This document shows, piece by piece, positions 1 to 12,500 of a stretch of DNA of 64,000 nucleotides. The notes beneath the pieces were generated by a model. That model was not told the origin of the DNA and made no database searches. It saw nothing but the letters and a program-made list of their open reading frames with translations. This stretch comes from Rugalucina vietnamica (lineage: Eukaryota > Mollusca > Bivalvia > Lucinida > Lucinidae): assembly GCA_964017185.1 (NCBI GenBank), contig OZ024882.1, positions 40,831,988 through 40,895,987 on the forward strand, written 5' to 3'. The translations under genes and the position numbers were made by a program. Position 1 is the first letter of the stretch, and every line of letters starts with the position of its first letter.

Positions 1-21
1 CTGTTGTAATAGTCTAGGTTT

Positions 22-282
22 GAGCCACTATGTGAGAAATAAGCCATGTCGTGAGAAAACCAACATTTTGCATATACGAAAACAAAGGCACAGATCAGCT
101 TTGCAGTTACTGCGAAGCTGATCAGCGCCCTTGTTTTTCGCTACACAGCTACAATAGTACAATTCCTTTCCTTCATAAATCCAAAATTTCAAGCTTCTAG
201 CCACCGCCTTTGAGTGTACAGGCCGGTTTGCGTCGGACCTGTTCAGAAACCACATTGTTGGTTTTCCCACGTGAAGGCTCAA
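22..282 (-). repeat. M1 MITE copy 1
   Basis: Reverse orientation: short arm, palindromic core (GATCAGC...GCTGATC with AACAAAGGC / GCCCTTGTTT), long arm ending CACATTGTTGGTTTTCCCAC and GGCTCA. M1 is a ~235-bp family with TGAGCC...GGCTCA ends and an off-centre ~60-bp palindrome. Confidence 0.75.
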
Positions 283-1022
283 ATAATTTTTTGTAGGGGT
301 AGGGGATGTGGTGTGGGGGATGGATAATTATACAGAATTATAGATCAGTCGCCACTGTATGTTACATATTGATTTAGAGTTATTCTTTTTAGCTCCTATA
401 GATATATATAAATATAGCTTCTGTGCCTAAATCTGCTTTGTGCCGTAATTTTGTCGGATAGGAAGTTATTTCGCCAACAGGCTCATAATAATAATTATTA
501 TGAACTATAGAAAACTTTGATGCACCTTGCACATAAGAACAGTATGATTATTATATTAGTTCAACAGCGGAAAGCAATTTGAAATCATTAGCAAAACTAA
601 TTGCGGGGATTATTGACTTCCTTTCAGCATGTTCGATTGTTAGATCATAGTTGGATTTCGGAATATTACAAATATTGATGGAGTACAGTATGGATTGTGT
701 ATTTCGTTATATGTTCGGATATATTTCGTTTGTAAATGTTTTGGATTTTATTTATTCGATAATAATGTAAATGAATTATTCTACATCAATAAAGTGTTTG
801 TAAAATAAGGATTACAAGATTTCTTTACGTAAGAGCATACTAAGTTTATTCTTTGTAAATTGATTGTATGACTTTGCAAAAGCCTCAGCCGCCTGCCTGC
901 ATGTAAGATGGGTCATTTGATGCCCTACATGCCCAAACTTTTCTACCCCCAATGGAGCCTTGGGTGGCATGGGCCAATGGGTTTTTATAATAGCAGTCCT
1001 TTGAATGTTACTTTTGAAGAGT
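283..1022. other. No gene seen
   Basis: AT-rich sequence with no frame or repeat I can name. The same is true of 1331-1881 (only a GGAGTGGAGTTTTGGAGT-like motif that recurs at 4380-4430) and 2119-2725. Confidence 0.5.
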
Positions 1023-1330
1023 TTTGATTTCATCCATCAGGAAAACATGTCCGTGCAATGCATACCCCCTTAAACCCCACTTTTATATAGTGAAACTGGG
1101 GTATGCAGGGGTATACCGGTACCTATTTTTCTTATTTTTGCTCCAAACCATAGATTATGGGTACACGTTAGAACCGCTCGGGTTCTAACGTGTACCCACA
1201 ATCTATGTTTTGAGCAATAATATTATTAAAGTTATCAAAATTTTTCTGGTGAAATGTTCAATTTTTACAGCTGAAAAAATTCTCTATATGGGCAAGTTTT
1301 TGTAATGTCGTTGTTCCTTGGGCTCCTTGG
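1023..1330 (+). repeat. Dispersed hairpin repeat H1, copy 1
   Basis: Left part CATACCCCCTTAAACCCCAC; then CTATTTTTCTTATTTTTGCT; a hairpin with arms GGGTACACGTTAGAACC and GGTTCTAACGTGTACCC (1156-1199); then CAGCTGAAAAAATT and GGGCAAGTTTTTGTAATG. Other copies are at 39185/45224 and 47262. Confidence 0.7.
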
Positions 1331-1881
1331 ATTTGCAAATGTTAAAGTTAATAATGGTATGACTTGTTCATATTCAGGATGTTGAAGGTGGTACAAAAAT
1401 TTGTAATTCCAATGAAATGAGTATTTCGATAAAATTTTGGGTAATGTTGGTAGGTCTGAAGTTTCATTTGGCATTGAAAATCCAAATTAAAATTGACAGA
1501 AACACTTGCTTGGGAGGAGAAAAATATATTTGATTGAGCATTAAAATTACTGATAAAAATTGGCAAATGATAAAACCAGATTTTGATAAGATGAGCTACC
1601 TATTTTGTTGTTGCAATTAGGTATGATAGAAACTACGGGTCGGGTTGCTGGGTTGGAGTATTGGAGTGGAGTTTTGGAGTGCATGGTCTTTTTAATCGAA
1701 TGTAATCAATGATTCTGTAATATTACACTCTAAATAGAAATTAGAATGTTATTCCTCTAGCGTAAGACCAAAATGCTGCCAACGGAGTGGGGTTGGGACA
1801 AATGAATCAGTCTTCTGTTCTGTCGACTGAGTCAGCAGCATACACTGCTGTCAACAGACTGTTTTTAAGTTGTATAGTAAA

Positions 1882-2118
1882 TGAGCCGCGACGCGAGAAA
1901 ACCGGTCTTCGGGGTTTCCGACCAGGTCCGACATAAATCGGTCTATACAGTCACAGGAGCAGGCTAGATACTTGAAATTTTGGCTATGAGTAGAAGAGGA
2001 ATTATACTATCCGAGTAGCGAAAACAAAGGCGCTGATCAGCTTCGCGGTTACCGCGAAGCTGATCTGCGCCTTTGTTTTCGCATAGGCAATAATCCCGTT
2101 TTCTCACGATGCGGCTCA
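1882..2118 (+). repeat. M1 MITE copy 2
   Basis: TGAGCCGCGACGCGAGAAAA to ACGATGCGGCTCA; AA on both sides; CCGG-type arms; core near-perfect (GATCAGCTTCGCGGTTACCG). Confidence 0.85.
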
Positions 2119-2725
2119 AATGGTGATTTCGCTGTGGACCCAGACTATATAACTGTCAGTACACTTGGTTGACTGAACAGTACTGATTAAGACTGACTCA
2201 CCTTCTTTGCTAATGGTTACTGGTATGCCAAGTATCTTAACCTTTGGAGAACAGAATCTTACCTACTCTTCTGCAGTTCCATTTCACTGTGCAGCACTCC
2301 AGCCCATAACTTACTTTAATTCTCCTATACAAAAGAAAAGATAATGAGAAATAGAAGACCTTATCTATTGTGTCTTTAATGATACAAAATACTTGCCATG
2401 GACATAGAAAGAATTTAGGATGAAAAGGCAGGAAAAATAAGTGGCAAATTAAAGCTGTAAAATAAGCTATTTTGCACACTACTTTATACAGGTGACAATT
2501 ATATTACACAGTAGGGCATACTTTTGATGTTAATTAGGTATGAATTATAAATTGAATTTGCAGGTAGTGGTATACTAAAACCGGAAAACATTAATGGGAA
2601 GAAAATCGGAATATACTTTCTATTAGTTGGAATAACAGACACCTTGCAATTTGTTATCTATTCAACATGCATTGTCTTATCTTTTGTGATTAATCAATAA
2701 ACTGTCTGATCTAGTAACTACTGTA

Positions 2726-2964
2726 TGAGCCGCGACATGAGAAAACCGGTCTTCGGGATTTCTGAACAGGTTCGACACAAACCAGCCTGCACAGGCACTG
2801 AAGAAAGCTAGAGGTTCGAAATTTCGAATTTAAGAAGAAGAGGTATTGTATTATCCCTGTAGTGAAAAGAAAGGCGCTGATCAGCTGTGCAGTTACTGCA
2901 CAGCTGATCTGCGACTATGTTTTCGCATAGGCAAAAATTTGTTTTTCTCATGACATTAGGCTCG
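2726..2964 (+). repeat. M1 MITE copy 3
   Basis: TA on both sides; CCGG-type left arm; core GATCAGCTGTGCAGTTACTG. Older copy with several changes. Confidence 0.8.
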
Positions 2965-3418
2965 TATTGTGTGGGAAGACATTTCAAGCTTTGCAGACAG
3001 ATCAGTAATAAATCATTTTTACAATAAATGAAGGTTAAAAACATGAAATTTCATAGGGCAAACATAATGTAAGATTACGTGCATTTCATGTGAACATGCA
3101 GTAATGTTAAAAGGGCGACATTGCTATTTTCGGAATACACTATACAGTCAACTTGCACTGGTTTCTTCGACTTAAAAAACAGTAAAAGTTGATAAATAAA
3201 TCTTTGATACAAGGACAAAAATTCTACAAATGGACATAAAATTTATTCATAATGTTATGAGTTTTACATAGCTTGGAGCTTTTAAAGCATTAAACTGTGA
3301 AATCAGAAATAAAAATCTAAAAATTTATTTAATGGGCTTGGAACTAATACACTTTACATTTTGTGATTTTTAAAGAGAATTGGAGGTTTTAATTCGATCA
3401 AACGGCTATAATATATAT
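2965..3418 (+). other. Upstream of kazrin exon 1: probable 5' UTR/promoter region
   Basis: No TATA box or Inr I would assign. The in-frame stop at 3371 closes the frame of exon 1. AT-rich. A non-coding first exon further upstream cannot be excluded. Confidence 0.35.
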
Positions 3419-3530
3419 ATGTCTGTTCTCAACATAATGGAGGATATAAGCGATGGACTGTTAATTTCGGACAAGGCTCGGCGGAAGTTCTCGGCGGCGG
3501 TCGACAAACAGAATCTCATAGCACAGACAG
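3419..3530 (+). CDS. KAZN: Kazrin exon 1 (N-terminus)
   Basis: Encodes 37 codons plus one base (phase 1), with donor gtaagc. An in-frame TAA at 3371 lies upstream, so translation starts at ATG 3419 or at ATG 3437 (six codons later, stronger Kozak). It joins in phase to the exon at 26806 across a 23-kb intron. The exon-2 join is inferred from phase and lack of competitors; non-coding upstream exons are possible. Confidence 0.72.
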
Positions 3531-6500
3531 GTAAGCTTGAATTTTGTATTCTTCTTTGTGCTGGCCCCTGCCCCATCCGTGAAATGTGTACCCCCTCAAA
3601 CCGCACTTAAATATAGCAAAACTGCAAAAAAATATATACATATGTTTCTTATTTTTGTTCCAAAACATAAATTTTCGAAATGTACTGGCCCCCGCCCATT
3701 GGATACTGGGGTAAGGTGTGGCGCAATATTTTGTTCCTGTCTTATGCACCAGTAATTTATAATTATGCCCTAACTCCCATCTACGGGTATCTTGTGCACC
3801 AGTCATTTGTAATTATCCCCCTATCCATCTACGGGGAACGGTGGGGCTAGCCAGGCTGTAGTGCGGGGCAATTACTGTTTTGATTGTCCAGCACTTCAAG
3901 ATCTTCAAGGGAATCAGGGTTTTGACATTACACGTTAGGACCAAGCACAGAGCAAAGTTTTGACCTACAGTTTGTCCCCTGAGGGTGGTGCTTATAGTAG
4001 GGCATTGAAAGCTGAAAGTCATTATCCACGCCCTTCCCCGTGGGTGTGTATGTGAGGGGGGGGGGGGGGCAGTGGTTACAAATGACTTATGTGTAAGGGT
4101 GTCTTTGCTGTCCTCGCAGTAGGAATCTTGCTAAAAGGGGCATAACTAGCAAAGAAACAAAGTGATATGCAGCCAAAATTTGCTCCCTTTGCCCATTTTC
4201 TCACCTTAGTGACCAGAAGCCAGTGAAAATGATGGGAAAATAATGATGTGAGTTTAAATGGCTTTATCTATAGTGTCAACAACAGTAGGTTAATAGACAT
4301 GGCTTAAGATGGTTGATAGCCTAGACTGCCAAAGGTTAAATAAGGTTTTTGCCACTGTTTAGGGTAATTTGTATATTATGGTGTGGAGTAGTGGAATAAT
4401 AGTGGAGTGGAGTTTTGAGTCAGTATGGAGTGACCATGTGCAAAATTAGAGAAAATATGGACACCACTCACAAGGATTCAGTCAAAATAGTGTTGCAGAG
4501 CCTTGGTCATAGACATGGACTGTGTTTACCCCAAATAGACAAACAAAGAAACGAAAGATTCTCTTAAAGTTTTACCGGCTCCACTCCGACTCTTGCAGGG
4601 CTCTGTTGGCTTTTGAGCCGTCTCGTGGGAAAACCAACATGTGGTTTCCGAACAGGTTCGACACAAACCGTGCTGTACAAGCACAGAAGCTGACTAGAAG
4701 CTTGAAATTTCAGATTGAAGTAGTATCTTAAGAGGAATTACACTATCCGTGTAGTGAAAACAAAGGCGCTGATAACTGCGAAGCTGATCTGCGCCTTAAA
4801 TGTTTTCGCCTAGGTGTACTGTTGGTTTTCCCTTGTGGCGGCTCATTTGTGTTGTGTTGCTTCACTTTAAGACAAATTTTCTGTGGTAAGCTCCTATTAA
4901 TATTACAGGGGTCAACAATTTTATAAACTTTGATGTTTTTATAAATCCATTGAAGTAGCAAAATTATCCATTTGTTGAACCCAAGGATGTTTTGATATGA
5001 AACAAAGTGGCTACTGTTGGCCTCATGTCATGAAGACATTTTGACAAAAATCCTTTTATCCCTGCAGATAAGGTTGTGATATGATATGAAAATAATGCCT
5101 TAGGAGACATGGATCATATGTGTCACAACACAATAAGAAACCCTGTCTTGTGTTGTCTAGAGGAAATCTTCATTTGGCGTTATTATGATAATTAGTTTGC
5201 TTTGGGTGCAGATCAGCTATAATTGATCTTTTAGCAAATTTGTAACTGACTTTATAATTATCCATTATTTCAAGCCTGTGGCTGGCTTCATGTGATGAAG
5301 GAAAATCAGCCGATAGACAGGTATTTTTGGGAAAGGGCTAAAATGACCATCAATCTGGTCAGTTTGATGGGAGAAAAAAATGTTTTAGGTGTCATTCAAA
5401 TTGACTAATTATTTGACATCTAGGCTTACCAATGTAGGCAAGGTGTGATCAGGTACACACATTTCATTGTACATGTGGATAAAAACTTCAAAGGGATAAA
5501 AACTTTGATCAGATTAAGGTAGGATGTAATAGGGATCAATTTGTAATAGGGATCATTTGTAATAGGGATCAATTGGTAACTGCGGATCAAATGAAAAATA
5601 CAAGATACAAGATACAAATATTTTATTGGCATTAAACACAAAAGGCTTTTAGCCAAAATACAATATACACAAGTGAGCTCAAATACATAATACAACAGAT
5701 TTGCAGAGAAGCACATGTGGCATAGGAGGTAAATTATGTACAAATGTACTAACAAATAGCAATGTAACTAAATATTGTTTCGTTTTTGAAAAGCAAAATA
5801 TATATACTTGCTTAAATTAGTAATATCTTTCTTCGAAGATGTAGACATTAGTTGATCAAATTTGTTTAATGTTGGCCAGCGACAAAAATATCTCTTTAAA
5901 TATTTTCTGCGTAAATCAGTATAATGTGGGCAGACAAGTAGGAAGTGGAATTCATCTTCTATTTTTCGCATATTACAGAAGTTACAGATACGTTCGTCGA
6001 CAGATATATCAGCATAACGGCCCGTTTCTATAGAGAGGGAATGAGAGCTTAGTCGAAATTTGCTTAGTGCTATTTTATACTTTTTATTACTGATTGAACT
6101 TAAGTATTTTTCTATCTTCATATCTTTTTTATATCGCCTATATAAGACTAATTTACGAGAATCGTTTACTGATGCGATTATCGATTGCGTTGCCTGGTCT
6201 ATCAATCTTTGTCTAATTTGTGTCAAGGGAATGGCTGTTAATAGGTCTTGTTCGCGCCATACGTTTGCAAAACCAAGTTGTTCAAGCAGCGATTTTATAT
6301 GGAAAGCCCAATTCTGATTATCATAGTACTTAATGTCTTGGTTTGCATCATCTCGTAACATCGTATATGTAGCTCGTAAAAGCGGATCGTCTGATTTGAT
6401 TAATTTAGTCCAATAAGTAAGCATTCTAATTTGTCGAAATATCATGAGTGGAAAACGACCCAATTCCATATAAAGTCCTGCAGTATTTGTAGAACGTTTA

Positions 6501-9500
6501 ACGCCCAATTTAGATCTACAGAAACGCGTGTGTACTCGTTCTATATTTTCTGCTTTATGGTATCCCCAGACTTCCGAAGCATAACTTAAGACAGAACCGA
6601 CTAAAGAATCAAACAACCTAAATTGTTCTGAGATTGGCAATTCAATATTCGACAATGTCTTGTATAAATTATGTAAAGCGTATGTACCATATTCGGCAAT
6701 ACATTTTTGAGTCCGATTCCAATTTCCGTTTTTGTAAAATGTAACTCCAAGATACTTAAACGAATCGACAGTCTCTAGCTCTTCATTATCATAGTAGAAT
6801 CTTAAGTTGGTTGCTTCACCCTTTTCAAATATCATAACTTTAGTCTTTTGTGTATTAACATTTAGTTTCCAGAATGCGCTATAGTTTTTCAACTTATTTA
6901 GCATTAACTGTAGGGATTGGTATGATTTGGAAAATAATACCGCATCATCGGCAAACAATAGCATTTGTATGTTTATATTGTTGATTTTGACACAATTTTC
7001 GTCATCTGTATCCAAGTCTGCAACTAAGTCGTTGATAAAAAATATAAAAAGAATAGGAGACAACGGATCCCCTTGTTTGACGCCGTTATTCGCGCTAAAA
7101 AAGTCTGAGTAATCGTTCTTATATTTAACGCACATTCGCACGGACTCGTACATTGTTCGCAGCGCTTTAACCATGTTTGTGCTGCAACCATCACGCAATA
7201 ATTTATACCACATTAAGTTTCTATCGACAGTATCGAATGCTTTTTGGTAATCGATAAATGAACAGTAGAGTTTTTCATCACTGTTGAGAAGTTTGCATAT
7301 AAGAGAATGAAAAATGAAAATACAATCGATTGTAGACTTATTTTTCTGGAATCCATATTGACTTGATGTAATTTTTTCGTTTTCAGTTGCCCATTGAATT
7401 AAGCGGTCATGTAGAATTTTTGAGTAAAGCTTAGCTATGATATTTATCAAAGCAACGCCGCTGTAGTTGTTCGTATCGTTTACATCTCCTTTTTTGAAAA
7501 TCGGAGTAATGAAACTTTCGGTCCATGCGCGGGGATAAACGTTCGACCTGAACACCGTATTAAAAAGTTTTGTTATGAAAGGCGTAATAATGTGTTCTGA
7601 AGCTTTAAAAATTTCCGGTATAAGACCATCTAATCCGGGCGATTTGTTCGATGCCAATGATTTTATAGCTGATTTGACCTCGCTCTGTAGTATTTCTGAG
7701 TCTAACATATCATTTGCTTGCAGCTGAAAATCTAAATTTAGGTTACGATCATTATTGCTTTGTTCACCACCTAATACTTCTGAAAAATGTCGCAAAAAAT
7801 CATTTGCAGATAAATTTTCGGAACCTGATTCAGTATTTTTGGAGTAACGTTTCAATTTTTTCCAAAATCCTCGAGGATTTGATTTTGCCATGTCTGCAAT
7901 CTTTTTACCTTCCTGGGTTTTATGTTGAAATTTTGCTCTACGTTTCGTCTTATTATATTTCGTTCTAGATTTCACAAAATTAACTCTATTCTGATCAGAG
8001 CGATTTTGCGTAAATATATGCTTAGCGCGATTAAACTCTTTTTTCGCAGAGCGGCAGCTATCATTAAACCATTTGTTCTGCTTTGTATGTGATGAAAAAT
8101 TAGCGTTGCAAAAAGATTGGCCAAATATATCATGTGAACAACAGTAAAGAGATTCTGTAAACTTATTCAAATTTTCGTTGATATTGTTTTCACTATTATC
8201 TTGTTCTAAAGATAGGCTTAATGACTGAAATGAATCTGACAAACTTGTAACACTCTCTTTGAAAGTTTCTAGCTTTTCATTGTCCCATTTTAACTTTTTG
8301 ATACTTGTACACTTCAACCTCATTATAACGCGCCTCATTATAATGCGGTTTTCATTATAACACGGTCATGTGATGGCTCCCAAATTGAATATTTTGCTAT
8401 ATGTCTATAGTAAGCAACCTCATTATAACACGGTTTCACTTATAACACGGTCTGCTTCTTTGGACCCCAAAGATAGCGTTATAATGAGGTTGTACTGTAT
8501 ATGCTTTTTGATGCTCATGGTCACTAGATAACGATTCTGCACACTGCAATGAAAAATTAAGTCCAACGTGATCAGAAAATTCCGTAACGTCACAAATTAC
8601 AAAAGATGAAATAATATTGAAGTCAATTAATGGTAAAAGTAAATAATCAACAACACTACAGCCTTTCTTGCTGATATATGTAAAGTTTCCTACGTCTTTG
8701 TCTGATCCGAGTCGTCCATTAGCAATCAAGAAGTTAGTCGTTTTACACAATTCCAGCAATTAAGCGTCTCCCATATGTATCAGTTACGCGGTCTTTATTA
8801 CAACGTTCTGGAATGTCAGTGACACGTATACTTTCGTCAAGTCCTGCTTCTAAGTATCTGTCATACAAGATGTAATCCGAGTCAGACCCCGTTCGACCGT
8901 TGAAATCACCGGTGACTAGAACTTTTCCTAGAAGCTGATACTTGTCTATGCCTGCCTCTAATAACTCGAAATAGTCAATATCCTCATGACGAAATATTCT
9001 AGAGTACTTATCTCTAGCATATAAGTAGCAAATAAATGTATCTATGTTGTATTTTAGTAAGGTTTTATCTAATTTAATCCAGAGAAGTCCATACTCATTT
9101 TTTTCTACCACCGTGACTTGGTCTTTTAACCTGTTATTAATATAAACGGTTATTCCACCACTATACCTCCCTTTCTTCGTATGTAAAGATTTACTTGCGA
9201 AAACGTGATCGCAGTAATAACCCTCAATGTCGAGATTGGTAAAATCGTGTTTTGGTATCCATGTTTCTCCTAGAATCACTATATCGTACTGTTTTATATA
9301 TTCAATAAAGTGAACGTCCGACAGTTTCCGTTTCAGACCCCATACATTCCATGTGAGAATAGAAAGTTGCTCCTCATGACTCCCCTAAGCGCGTGGAGCG
9401 GCAGCGCCAGCGTTCGCTGGCGTTGATGTATCTGGGTTGTTCGGTGGCTTGTACAATCGACCGTTGACGTATAGTTTATCCAGCACAAAGTTACACGTAT

Positions 9501-12500
9501 TTCCCTTGGCCAATTCGTTTTCAAAGACGGAATACAATGGTTTTCGTTTCTCCAGGACTTCTCGCGGTAGTTGTGGCTTCACCGTGAAGTTTCTCGCCTT
9601 AAGCGCGTCCCTGCGATCGTTGGCTTTCAAGCGTATAGTTTCCCTATCGTTATATCGATGGAATTTGACCACGATTGGTCTCACTGATCCGACCTTCACC
9701 TTCCCTATCCTATGCGCCCGGTCAATATCGATGCCCTGGACGGTATCATGTTCCATTTGGAGTTCGTCTTCGCAGAATATCTTCACTTTCTCCGCGCAGT
9801 TTTCATTTTGAGTTTCCTCAATGCCAAGAAAGAGTAAATTTTCGCGCATACTTCTGGCTTCTAAATCGTAAAGTTTATCTTGGAATTTGGCTTTCTGTAC
9901 TTCGCAGTCAGATGCCTTTTTTTCTGAATCTTCACATTGTTAACGCAAAGAATTTACTGACTTTTTAGCGTCTTTAAGTTCTTTCTTTTGCTCTTCGTAT
10001 ACCGTATTGAGGAACTCACAACTTTTAACACAGTTATTCGCCGTCTGTTCTACTTGAATGACTTTCGTTTCCAAAGATTCCACCTTTCTATTAATACTGT
10101 TCAAAGTTTTTTCCATACCACCGAGCTTCGAAAGTTCCTTTTTCATTTCCGCCATGTTCTGTAGGATCTCATTTGCCCAATCAGGTCTAGGGCCAGTCAC
10201 GTTAGTGTTCATATTCATTTGGCTACCGAATGGGGGAGGGGGTTGGGGTGGGGGCGAGAATGTCGAAAACATCATTGGCGTCGGAGCCTGACCCTGAATA
10301 CTGTTTGCTGCGGCTGGGGCCTGCATGCTCATAAATTGCCCCGGCAATTGCCCCGGCACCCCGGACATTCCAACCATATTCGTGTTCTGCGTACCCATGT
10401 TACTAGTCATATTTGATCCTTGAGAGCTACTCAATCCGCCATATTGGAATACACTGTTCCCATTGTCAGTTTTAGATTTAACACGACGTTTCTTCTTTTT
10501 AGGGAGTTGTGGGCTCGGCTTTTTCCCCGATTTTTTCCCCGACATCGAATCCAATCATTATTCAAGATAACCACATCCAAGATTCATTAAAACATCCATA
10601 AAACGTTTATATTTCACTAAAAATCCTTCTCTGTCGAAAACACAACTTGCTCACTCGATAACGGTTAACCATTTTTCATAAAAATAAAACTGCATTGTGG
10701 CAGACATCTAAGTAGATATTAAAAGAAGATCAGTGGAAATTGAGAAATAAATTATTGGAGAAAGTTTTTAATTTTAAAACCATATGAGCCTCAACGCGAG
10801 AAACTGGTCTTTTGGGTTTCAGACCAGGTCCGACACAAACCGGTCTGCATAGCCACAGAGGATGGCTAGAAGCTTGAAATTTCAGCTTTAAGAAGAAGAG
10901 GAATAGTACAATCCATGTAGCGAAAACAAAGGCGCTAATCAGCTTCGCAGTTACTGTGAAGCTGATCTGCGCCTTTGTTTTCGCATAGGTGAAAAACGTG
11001 TTTTCTCATGACGCGGCTCATATATTGGTAGCCAGTGCCTTGCCTTTGTCAAGGGAGGCAGTATATCTGTTTCTCTGAAGCAAATGCAAACTATGGTTAC
11101 CTCCAGTTCATTAGAAAGGTAAAAGTAGGCAATGACCAGGAAACTGCGCAATCAGAAAGAAATTCCTACTCCAAAAAACTGAGATGGGAAAAACTAATTT
11201 GACAATCAGGTACTTTTACTAAGAAAACATCGTAAGCTGAGTGAGCAGCTATTTCCCAATAGGCAGCCACTGAGTTACCCAAACTTAACTGAAAATATGA
11301 AAACGTGCATAAGGTGCAAACGGCACAAAAAATCAACACCAAAACATAAAACTATTGGAACCTCAACAGAAGTATTGCCTTGGAACGATCAGTAATATAA
11401 AGTTACTGGGGAGCTTAAACTAGTTTTATATACATGAGCCTAACTTACAGGTAATTAAATGAGCCGCAATGCGAGAAAACCGGCCTTAGGAATTTCCGAC
11501 CAGGTCCGGCACAAACCGGCTTGTACAGTCACAGATTGAGAAGCAGACTAGAAGCTTGAAATTTCGGACTTAAGAAGAAATTGTACTTTCCGTGTAGCAA
11601 AAACAAAGGAGCTGATCAACTTCACAGCTACTGCGAAGCTGATCTGCGCCTTTGTTTTCGCATAGAAAAAAATCAGTTTTTCTCATGATGCGGCTCAAAT
11701 TATGATTTTCATGGACTTTTTGGCAGGACCAATTGGCCAATTGTCACCATTTATGAATAATTTTTTGCCAAAGTTATATTTTTTGAGCCAAAAACAGACT
11801 TCTTTCGCAATATTGGTGATAGGTAGTATATGAACCCTGAAGGGAAACCAAACCACATAATGCATGTGTTCATATTTTATGAAGGCTCAAGGCTCTTATG
11901 TGATGTCATGAGTAGCTTTTTAGGTCAAACATAGATGATCTCCAGCAATTATTGTAATGGCATATCATGTAGGTTATGTTTACAGAAAGAAGTAGGTTTA
12001 GATTTAGTTGTTTAGATTTACCTGGTCGGAATTAATTCATAAGATGTTTTCTGCTAACAGTGCTCACTGGTATCATTTGAGCTGCGTCATGAGAAAACCA
12101 ACAATGTGGTTTTTGAACAGGTCCAACACAAACGGAGCTGTACAAGCACAGAAGATGGCTTGAAGGTGGAAATTTTGGATTTAGAAAGTAGAGGAATTGT
12201 ACTTTATGTGTAGCGAAAAGAAAGGCGCTGATCAGCTTCGCAGTTACTGCAAAGCTGATCTGCGTCTTTCTTTTTGCATATGCAAAATGTTGGTTTTCTC
12301 ATGACGCGGCTCATTTATTTAACCTGTTGTATTCCTGGAACTATTCTGACAAGTGGTGAGAGAATTTCTCAGGTGCTATCTATTTGATCTTTTACCTTGC
12401 TAGATTCCTAAAAAATAGCGAACAATTTCTTGTCTTGTGGATGGTGATATGTTTTGGCGTAGGAAGTAATTGGTGATTCCGTAATTATCAGGTTAGTCTT

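Larger units (their letters stand above)
5598..10700 (-). mobile_element. L1-like LINE with ORF1 and ORF2, interrupted
   Basis: Antisense in kazrin intron 1. On the - strand the order is ORF1 (coiled coil plus L1-type C-terminal part), ORF2 endonuclease, a 188-bp MITE, ORF2 reverse transcriptase with a C-terminal CCHC knuckle, then a 3' end with AATAAA and short repeats of TTGTATC near 5598-5625. The 5' limit is uncertain (about 10.6-10.7 kb). Damage is light: one in-frame stop in ORF1, one frameshift in the endonuclease and the MITE. I place it in the L1/Tx1 group because of the ORF1 type and EN plus RT layout; the exact clade is not determined. Confidence 0.85.

Noticed and set aside
3437..3610. 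Exon 1 frame running on to 3610
   Set aside because: The reading past 3530 enters repeat sequence; the gtaagc donor at 3531 and the matching phase of exon 2 explain it better.
9437..9968. Frames of 97-124 codons on + strand
   Set aside because: Antisense shadow of LINE ORF1.
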